Both the position numbers and the translations under genes were made by a program. Below are positions 22,171 through 30,433 of a stretch of DNA of 30,433 nucleotides, one piece after another; positions within the stretch are counted from its first letter, which is position 1, and the number at the start of each line of letters is the position of its first letter. The notes under the pieces were generated by a model. It was given only the letters and a program-made list of their open reading frames with translations, did no database searches and was not told the origin of the DNA. Source of the stretch: Hamiltosporidium magnivora (taxonomy: Eukaryota > Microsporidia > Dubosqiidae); NCBI GenBank assembly GCA_004325065.1, contig PITI01000036.1, forward strand, positions 1-30,433. The letters run 5' to 3'.

Positions 22171-22233
22171 AATATATCTGCCTCCGCGGTATTTGTGAAA
22201 ATCCAACCGTAAACTCTGTTAGGCAGATATATT
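22171..22233. repeat. Perfect 13-bp inverted repeat with structured loop
   Basis: AATATATCTGCCT (22171-22183) and AGGCAGATATATT (22221-22233) are perfect reverse complements. The 37-nt loop contains CCGCGG and a possible internal CGGT/ACCG stem. AGAGTTT (22153-22159) just upstream could alternatively pair with AAACTCT (22211-22217) in the loop. It lies at the change from the T-rich block to the A-rich stretch leading to element E. It could be a foldback transposon, a structured RNA or a cruciform. Confidence 0.75.
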
Positions 22234-23289
22234 AATCGATCTATGTATTTTAAAGTTTTATATTGGCATAATTATGATTTCTGACTGTTATATTTTGTGT
22301 TTCGGATGATATGTATTCGAAATAAAAAAAGTTAAATATAACGCAGAATCGCTAATAATTCAAACAACTTTTTATAAAATCTATTACAATCTGTCTTTAA
22401 AATAAAATAAACCTGAGTGTAGAATTGGTGGCAGTATCTACAATAAAACTTATGGTGATAGCGCTTCCCATAATATATATAGTACTGAAATAAAATTTAT
22501 CTCTTACTCTTTAACAGTATATTTGAATAAATAAAATAAATTTTTATTTTTTTAAAAAAGAGAGCTATTTTTTCAACAATGATTTGCCTTTTTTGAATAA
22601 ATTCGTAAAAAAAGTTTTCCAGGGTTCAACCTAGAATGGAACTTTTTCGAAATATCAGATAATTACTTATAAAGAGAATTAACAACCAAGAATAGAGAAA
22701 GCATTCAGACGATAGTTCTTTCGGAGAAAGTACAAATCATTTTTTCTAAAAAACAGAAGCTGGTAGTATTGAAGATGGGATCCCTATAAAAAGAAAAAAG
22801 AGTATATAAATGTCATATAAAAAGCAAAGATCGATAATTGCTCAAATTTATTTTAGTATAAACAAAAGAATAAAAATCATAAAGAACTCAAATCGATATG
22901 AGATTTAACTCTCTTTGTGATAAAACCGGAAAGGATATACTGAATCAAAATTTTCAGAATCAAATTTGAACAAAAAATGAAATGATTTAGAAAAATATAG
23001 AATATAAAGAAAGCAAATCTGACGCTTTCAATTCTGTATCAATTTAATTCCATTATAGCAATATTTTTACCTAAAAAAAATAAAAAAATAACGCTCAATC
23101 AGTTTAAAATTAAAATATATATTAATACAATAAACTATATTATTTTTTTTCTATTAATACTTACATTTTTAGGCAAAATGATATGCACACATAAAAAAAG
23201 CAAAATAGATATCATGAAATAATGACGAAAAAATAAATTATTAAAAGAACAAATATAAATAAATTAAGAAAACGTTAAATATAAAATGC
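22234..23289. other. A-rich stretch before element E
   Basis: The + strand is strongly A-rich from about 22300, as upstream of the other hairpin + GTGG-box copies. A + frame near 22670-22780 stays open for about 30-40 codons but is not recognisable. No gene is called. Confidence 0.45.
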
Positions 23290-23395
23290 AAGCCTTGTCT
23301 CATAAATAGAATTAAGCCAGGTTTTTGTGTTCTGAGGGTAGTCTTTGTCAAAATATAAAATATAAACCTCAAAAAATATTAAAATTATGGGTTCA
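23290..23395 (+). repeat. Hairpin + GTGG-box element, copy E (degenerate)
   Basis: The box is altered to ATTATGGGTT (23384-23393). A weak stem, AAGCCT (23290-23295) with AGGTTT (23319-23324), encloses a 23-nt loop and lies 59 nt before the box, the usual spacing. The A-rich to T-rich change is present but the downstream T-rich part is short. This is the least certain member of the set. Confidence 0.35.
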
Positions 23396-23865
23396 ATCTA
23401 AATTTTTTTAATTAAATTTTTTCTTATGATTTGGGTATAAAATCAATGGTAATATTATTTTAAAGAAACACCATAGATATATATTTGCGAACTTTACGAA
23501 ATATACTAAAAACAAAAAAATATGTAATTAAAAAGTTATTTTTTTGCTAATTTTAATGATTACGTCATTTTTATTTGAATTTTATTACAGAATCTCATTT
23601 TATCTTTTTATCTATATATTATAAATCGTGCTGTGTAACACAAATGAGCGCCAATAAAAACTGTGAGCTTTTTTCGTATTTATAGAGAGAGATATAACCG
23701 GAATTTTACTGTCTAAAATCAAAAAATAAATCCCAAACAACTCTTGATGGTAAAAATTTCGGAAAACATCAAAGAAGGCTCTTTAACGCATAATAATTTT
23801 TTAATACATATATAGAAGCCATCATAATATGAAAGATATTTTGTTATCTAACGATACCTAGCCCA
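23396..23865. other. AT-rich spacer
   Basis: It is T-rich to about 23640 and mixed afterwards. Nothing is recognised. Confidence 0.45.
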
Positions 23866-24112
23866 CCATGCCGGGAGCAGAATTAGTTTGGAGTATTCTC
23901 TGCTTGTCGTAAGAAGCGACTAAAAGGGACTGGTCCTCCATTTTGGCGTTAGACGTAGAGCAAAAGCGCCACCCCTTAAAACTACCGTGTTACGAAACCC
24001 GAAAAAGTAATCAAATCCACTGAAAAAAACAAGTAGACGATATACCGAAGGAGGCCAAGGCTCGTACAGATCTGTACTGCCAAGGAAGAATAAATAAAAT
24101 ATACCTAATAAC
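23866..24112 (+). mobile_element. SINE-like element, plus-strand copy
   Basis: This is a GC-rich island of about 245 bp in AT-rich DNA, ending in a degenerate AATAAATAAA tail. It matches the minus-strand copy at 12238-12478. The core CTGCTTGTCGTAAGAAGC with CGACTAAAAGGGACT is, as I recall, a widely dispersed motif in arthropod genomes, but I could not check this. A hairpin can form between TGGCGTT and AGCGCCA near 23944-23972. There is no tRNA A/B-box pair and no open frame, so the promoter type is unknown; it could be a SINE or the UTR end of a non-LTR retrotransposon. Confidence 0.72.
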
Positions 24113-24979
24113 AGATGTTTTTATAGGGAAGATTACGCTTAAAATCACCTTTTTTCAATACCTAAATAAATATATACAAAAAATATTGATTAAAGCAACA
24201 CATTCGAAAGCCTATACTAATAAAAATGCAGATAAACTTGTGATTATCTCAAGACTAATTTTATTTTATATGTTTTTCTTATTAGAAAAACTTTTTTGGC
24301 AATAAAAAATTTTTTGATGAGACTATTTGAATAACTAAAAGTCAGTATAATAAGATTAAATATACGATGAAATCGTATATTTGAAGTTGCCACGTGCATG
24401 ATATTATTACAGACTTTACAAAAATGACTTTTTTTCATTAAAATTAATAAGAACATGTATGAGACACTTCAAACACCAACTCACAAATCATCTTTATTAT
24501 TTCAAAAATTATGGAGAAAATTGATAGTACTTTCGGATATTAATCGAATGTATAAACTCAATCATATCATGTATTTTATTTAGAAAAAGTTTAATGACAC
24601 AAACACATTTAAACAAGAATGTATTAAAAATTATAATTCAACAGAGAGAAATCAAATAGAATGAATTAAATTTCATTTTATATGTGTTAGCGAATTATAA
24701 TTAAAGAAATTTTTAAAAAAATAAAAGTTGCCTTTTCAAGTTTTCTAAAGCACAGATTTATAATTTTACCCGATAAAATTATTGATATTTAGTCACATTA
24801 GGGAGCAATATACATTGGTTTTATAAAAATTATAATGAAAATTGTATATAAATCAATAATAAAACTAAGAAACTAACAAATATATTAAATTCCGTAAATG
24901 AATAATCAATAGCACATTATAAAGCATATAAGGTACCAAAAGGAAGCAAAGCTATAATATTGAAGAAAGATAAACTGAC
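24113..24979. other. AT-rich stretch before element F
   Basis: The + strand is A-rich from about 24600. A minus-strand frame of 70 codons (24244-24456) is rich in Phe, Ile and Lys and looks like chance. No gene is recognised. Confidence 0.45.
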
Positions 24980-25050
24980 TTACCCTCCTAAGGGTAACCA
25001 AAAAAAGTAGATATTAAGAATATGTTTAAAAAGAATAAAATTGTAGTTTT
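24980..25050 (+). repeat. Hairpin + GTGG-box element, copy F
   Basis: A perfect 7-bp stem, TTACCCT (24980-24986) with AGGGTAA (24991-24997), closes a tight CCTA loop. The box is ATTGTAGTTTT (25040-25050), 42 nt after the stem, a shorter gap than in the other copies. AATAAA lies a few bases before the box. The preceding 400 bp are A-rich and the DNA after about 25140 is T-rich. Confidence 0.5.
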
Positions 25051-26838
25051 ATAAAATTCTAAAATACATTTTTGAGGACCTAAATACATTTGAAAAAAAA
25101 GACCAGATACCGATTTACTATGTTTATAAATTGATTAAAACATGATATTTGCATGTTCTCTTTTACTTCTTGGTGTTGAGGCTGAAAGAATGAAGCGTCA
25201 ATATATTCCGTCGCCTAAAAATATCTTAAATTTCCTGCCGTTCCTATTTCATGAAAAATTAGGTCAGAAGAATCTAATAAGTTCAAGTTTTTCGGGTTCG
25301 TTCATTTTTTCTTAAAACTTTCTGCTTTTACGCTCTTTAAGAAATAGTTTAAATTCAACGCCAGGCCATAGATTTTTGAGACAGAGTTTTATAAGATTTA
25401 TTATATTTATAACCGGATAATCAAGAATATAGGGGATGGATCTATAGAGTTAGCGTCATTTATAACTCCCCAAAAATTAAAAAAAAATATTTTACGCGAA
25501 TCTTAAACATTTATTCCCAAGCAGATGGTTGGAAGTGGGTTTCCTCCTCTTATCCTTTAAAGTTAATAGTAGTCTAGATAACTCAGCTTAAAACATCTAG
25601 AAAAAACTTTATACTAGTGAAACTGTAAAATGCATATAACTAACAATGAAGCATAAATTATTTGTAAAGCTATAGACTGCTAGAAATATTGAGTTCAAAA
25701 AAGTTTATGAACATTCGAAAAGTTTAGAGTGAAAGCCTAATAATACTATTCAGTGGCTTTATTTACAACCAAGCTTCAATTTATTTTTATTTAACGTAAA
25801 AAATTATAAACAGGTTGAAACCGATAAAATTGGGGTTTATTTTTGGTTTTTTAGTCATTAGAAAGGCTTTGATATGAATTATCGAGCGAACCAACAAATT
25901 TACTTCGGTTATTCTTGCCTATCATCGATAAATATGAGTTCATGTCTTAAAACGTGTTAGGATTTTTACTTTTAAAAATGTACAAGATATGTATAGAAAA
26001 ATATTGAACATTAAAATGATGCGGAAAGATTGATTATGAACCGTAGACCAATATATTATGCCTAAAAAGTAAAATAGAACCTTATTTTATAAGTTTGAAA
26101 TATCCTAAATAAAACGCTTCAAATATTGGAAAGGAAAGAAACAAGGCAATACAATATCTTAGTTTATAACGTGATATTCTTTATAAGTTTAATATAGAAA
26201 TAATCCTAACGTATAACCTAACCATTAATTATCTTTACTAACAAATTATATACTTTAAGATGATTATACATCATAAGAGCAAAGGAATATATTCAGTCGA
26301 AAGACTCAAAAAAATATTAAAAACTTCCTAGCGAAACAACTGGTTTCAAAGACCAAATCCCGAAATAATCGGCGAAAATACATGATACAATACAAATAGC
26401 AGAAAGATACGAAAACTAATATATTCCCGATAACTAGCGCCATTTTTTAGATTCATGAAGTAACTTTATACGAATAGATACACAAAAAGTCTGGAAAGAA
26501 TGGCCGGGTTCAAATAAATGAAATTTCATCTAATATCAAGTCGAATATAAACACGACCGAAATATAAATAATAATGGAGTATAATAAAGAAAACAAAACG
26601 AAAAATCAAAATAACATGGTATTTGAGAAATTTTATGCACTGAACATCCTATTTTTTTTATCATTTCGTATACCTTAACTTTTGCCAAGAGATAAATATT
26701 TGTGATAAAAGATTTTATTTTCACATAAAAAAAGTTGTATCTACATGATACCTGAACAGATATAAACCAAAGAAACACTTCTAATTTAGAGATACTGATA
26801 TAAACTTCGTTGTTATAAAGAGTTTTCAGATTAAAAGT
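25051..26838. other. AT-rich spacer between elements F and G
   Basis: It is pyrimidine-rich on the + strand to about 25380, then mostly A-rich to 26780. A minus-strand frame of 80 codons (26536-26778) is Phe/Tyr/Ile-rich and unassignable. No gene is called. Confidence 0.45.
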
Positions 26839-26940
26839 AATCCTTTTCTGGGAATAGAAAGGATTATTTGGGCTGTTTCATGGTCTCTGTAAAAATTTTT
26901 ATTTGAAAAATAAATTAAAAACGACAAGAATAGTGGTTTT
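26839..26940 (+). repeat. Hairpin + GTGG-box element, copy G
   Basis: AATCCTTT(T)CT (26839-26849) pairs with AGAAAGGATT (26856-26865), with the same bulged T as copy C. After 64 nt comes ATAGTGGTTTT (26930-26940), with AATAAA about 20 nt before it. The homology with copy C covers the stem, the CTGT and GTCTCTGT/GCCTCTGT pieces, the AAATTAAAAACGAC block, and continues to about 27165. The + strand is A-rich upstream and T-rich downstream. Confidence 0.75.
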
Positions 26941-29900
26941 CATTGATTGTAATCGAAATTTTTAGGTTCTAGAATATCCTGTATCAGAACCATATGATAT
27001 TTTTAAGAAATAAAAACTTAAAATTTATTTTATTTCAATACATATTAGAAATTGGGTAAAAATATCTGTAATTAGAATGTACTTCTTCGATGAGTGTCTA
27101 TATATTATGCGGAAATTACATTAAGATTGTATTCTCTTCTTGTTTTTCTAATTGATAATTCTATTTATAATATAATTAAAAACTCTGACTTGTGGAAAAT
27201 GGATTAAAACGAATAAGCAAATATTTTTATATCATAAAGAATTCGCAATATTCTGAGGCTTCTTTAAAAAAAAGTGCTCTATAAGTAAAAATATTTTGTC
27301 TGCCTCAAAGACGAGCTGTTAAAGCTGAATTAAAATATTTATTGGTGTAAAAACGCCAAAATCCATTTTATTTGCCCATATTTCTCCTAAAACCTTTTAA
27401 AAGTAAGAAATCGGGCTAATTCTAACATTTTAATCTTAATCACTTCCTCAAAGGCTATCAATATTTAGAAAAAGATAAAAGTTTCATGAAAAAAACAGAT
27501 ATGTTTCAGATCAAATTACAACATGTTCAAACAAGGATTTGAATTATACTCAAAAAGTTAATATTTTAAATTTACAGGCTGTGAAAAAAAGACGTCTTAA
27601 ATTTTTTTGTTGAACTTAAAAATGTTACTTTAATGTTTTAAGACTTTAAGCATGTAAATAAAGGCAGAGTTATTGTAATGTTCAGAATGATAGAGCATAC
27701 CAAGAAAATTAGGTTCATTTTTCAATTTTAATATAAAGAAAAAATAAAATATCTAGAGAAAGCGCTGATTCTTTTTTCTTACAGTGATTTCAGAATTCTT
27801 GGATGCTTTTCTCTGCCTATTTAGATTTAAATCGGGTATTTTCTGATAGAGCTTCCATGATCAAAATATAGTTTTTTGCCCCTCTAAATAACAAGTAACG
27901 CAATTCGGTCTTTATATATAGATAAAAACTTATAAATACTCGTATTTCATGATAATATTTTTGTAAAATTCTCTAAATCTGTGAAATATAAATTTTAATA
28001 AAATATAAAAATAAAATATATAATAGTAAAAAAAGATTTTAGGCAATAAAAAATTCGGTAAAAATATGCAAATCATTCTTTACATTTTGTTCTACCTCTT
28101 AATAATAATCTTTTCCTGTTCTAATTCCGACTTTTTTAAAATCTATTTCTGGTTCTCCTATCTGAAAAAGCAGATATATTATTCTTTTTCGCATTTTGGA
28201 TATATTTGCTTAGTAATAGCTTGGGTTTGAGAGGTATTTAAATTCAATATGTTTCGGAATATTTTATAACACTTTTTGACGTGATTTTCAAGCACTCTTA
28301 CCATTTATTTCTTACTCAAGTACTCTTTCTCTATTAAAATTTTCCCCGAGGTCTTCTTAGGCACTATCAAACCTTTTATTACTAAATTTATTGGCGTTTG
28401 CAGTCTGCTAAAATATATCTTATGGTATTTGACTCGTGCCATACTAGGTATTAAAACAGCGTAATATTTAAACAGTAATCTTATAAAAAAGACCTATAGT
28501 ATTGGATTATAGGTCATGCTTTTATGGTTTTTAGGTTTATACTATTTGGGGCAATCCTGAGAAAGTACTTTAAACCAAAAAATTTTATCACGTTTTATTC
28601 ATATGTAGAGAAAATATATCAGGTTACTAGCTTACGTTTTAACTTCATTTTGTACCCCGATGTTTACTTTTGATCTGCACGAACGATTTTAATGCTTTTT
28701 TTAAACGAATTAATTCATAATTTGTATTGAGAACTTTACTTTATATTTTTTTAGAAGGAGTAAGTGACACCTTCTTGTTATTTTTTAATGTCATTTGGTG
28801 TAGCTATCTGCGCATTTTTTCACTTTTAGTCGGCAATAATCTACATTTGATACTGATTTATCACACCCTGGCTCTACACTCATGATGTCTATAATTATTT
28901 ACATTAGAATATATCAGAATAATGCGCCGTCATCTAGCCTAATATTTTCTACTACAGACACATCGAGACGAAAACCACACACGAGCTTATTTGATCAGTC
29001 AAAATGAACCCGTTAATAGAACTCTGTTCTACTTTTTTTTGATATAGTGTTCTCGTTGAGCCGTTTCTAAGTTATTTCTATTGGACTTTTCATTGTACTT
29101 TTTTTTGTATCTACGAAGGCTTGTATTTGAACCATCTATGTTATTTTGAGTATTCGAATTTAATGCTTGTTGTTCTTCGATCTGCTACTTACCTACTTTC
29201 AGACAATTTGAAAGCTTTAAGATAATATGTTAGCTTTGCAACAACCAACATATAAGCCGTTTTTGGGTTTTTATTATAGTAAGGTTCAGATGCTCTTTAC
29301 ATCCTGACGTAAAGTATTTTTGTTTTACCAACATTCCATCAATGCTTCTTCAAATCCCAAGAAAAGGGGCTAGTTAAAGTTAATATATATTTGATAATGA
29401 TGTATATGCGAGCGCCTTTGTATTTATTGTATAAAATAATTGTTTTGGGTTATTCAGTGTGGCAAATTTTTGAGTCTTTCATAAAATTGTCAGTAGATTT
29501 TCGAATGAGCTTAAAAATAATTACCTTTGTCGTCTTCTTATAGTATCGGGTATTGAAAAAATTTTAACAGATCTCTGAAGAGATACAATATACTCACATT
29601 TGTATTATTTATGTAAAAACACATTTGGATTATCTATATTAAATAACTTTGACATTTCTATAGTATATCCTGGCATAAATCTTAAGTTTCAGCTGTTTAT
29701 TACAAAGAGGTTTTTGTAAAGTTATACGCTACATAATTGTATATTTTTAGTTTTGATTTAAACTCAAGAGATTGTTACGCAACCAAACAAAATAGTGAGA
29801 TTTTCCTAACTAATATCTTGAATTTAATAATGTTGCTTATGGTTTTAGGGCCTCTGAAATATAACTGCCCAATTTGCACAACTGAACGAAAATGAATTTT

Positions 29901-30433
29901 TGAAATGATAGTGAAAAGTATGATTTTTAAGGCATCATGTCAAACAAGCATAATTATGTGCATGACTGGCTTTCTGGAAGCAATACACTGTGCTTAATGA
30001 ATGTTTCTTTTCTCGATCGAGGCACTGCGCTCTTTACTAAGGCTTGGTTTTTAAAACCTTGACAGCTTCTTACACTCTTAATTGGTTTTCCACCGGTTAA
30101 TTCCGCCTTTTACTTCAAATTAAACGTCATTATTTCATATTTTTAGAAACTTATGATGCATAACAAGCAGTTGATTTGCTTTTCGTAAGAGCCATTGGTT
30201 GGCTTTTTTGAACCAAATACCTGGTTTGGCAGATGACCCACTAAGCTTGGGTTTACTTTCTAAACAAATAACGTATAAAATATCATAAAAATATTAATAA
30301 AAAGTCTTGAGTTTCTTTCTAAAAATGTGATATCATCAATATTCGGCTTCTTTTACAAATTAAGTCATTTACTAAAACTAAAATTCACAAATATAAAAAC
30401 CCTTTCGCGAATGATACAAAGTTTCAAAATATC
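26941..30433. other. Flank of element G and long T-rich stretch
   Basis: The first 225 bp or so match the flank of element C. From about 28080 to 30100 the + strand is T-rich, like the block at 13.1-22.2 kb. A minus-strand frame at 29029-29184 is open for about 51 codons but is dominated by Asn, Lys and Gln. No gene or element could be assigned up to the end of the window. Confidence 0.45.

Noticed and set aside
1..30433. CRISPR array, bacterial operon or phage-like region
   Set aside because: No regularly spaced direct repeats, no long open frames, no Shine-Dalgarno-type signals, and all recognised relics are eukaryotic mobile elements.

Overview
No intact protein-coding gene is visible in this window. 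It is about three-quarters A+T by eye, its longest open frames are near 90 codons, and there is no bacterial-style gene packing, ribosome-binding-site pattern or tRNA/rRNA gene. What can be recognised is decayed eukaryotic mobile DNA: a hAT-family DNA transposase, the C-terminal part of an integrase of the KRBA2-like/Ginger type, the C-terminal part of a non-LTR retrotransposon polyprotein, two SINE-like copies and a dispersed ~700-bp repeat. From memory, this mix is typical of animal genomes and of arthropods in particular. I take the window to be gene-poor, repeat-derived DNA of a very AT-rich invertebrate, probably an arthropod. The species cannot be told from the sequence.

Layout. 1-3.6 kb: AT-rich DNA with the first two copies (A, B) of a small structured element, and a perfect 11-bp inverted repeat at 1768. 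3.66-4.41 kb: copy 1 of the ~700-bp repeat, relatively GC-rich. 4.4-9.05 kb: A-rich DNA with hairpins and a 46-bp tandem duplication. 9.06 kb: element C. 10.08 kb: a fragment of the ~700-bp repeat. About 10.9-12.24 kb: non-LTR retrotransposon relic on the + strand, ended by a SINE-like copy on the - strand (12.24-12.48 kb). 12.93 kb: element D. 13.1-15.4 kb: T-rich DNA. 15.4-18.66 kb: a compact cassette of hAT transposase relic, integrase C-terminal relic and copy 2 of the ~700-bp repeat, all on the + strand. 18.7-22.2 kb: T-rich DNA again. 22.17 kb: a long perfect inverted repeat. 23.29 kb: element E. 23.87 kb: second SINE-like copy. 24.98 and 26.84 kb: elements F and G. 27-30.4 kb: T-rich DNA.

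The most unusual structure is the set of seven elements A-G. Each has a short hairpin whose sequence differs between most copies, then about 45-70 nt, then a GU-rich box close to ATTGTGGTTTT. All seven lie on the + strand. At each one the + strand changes from A-rich upstream to T-rich downstream. C and G are clearly homologous over some 300 bp, including the same bulged hairpin. I infer an old series of repeat units, perhaps once tandem, later broken up by transposon insertions; the box may mark a transcript 3' end or a point where strand-specific mutation or replication bias reverses. None of this was computed: base composition and alignments were judged by eye.
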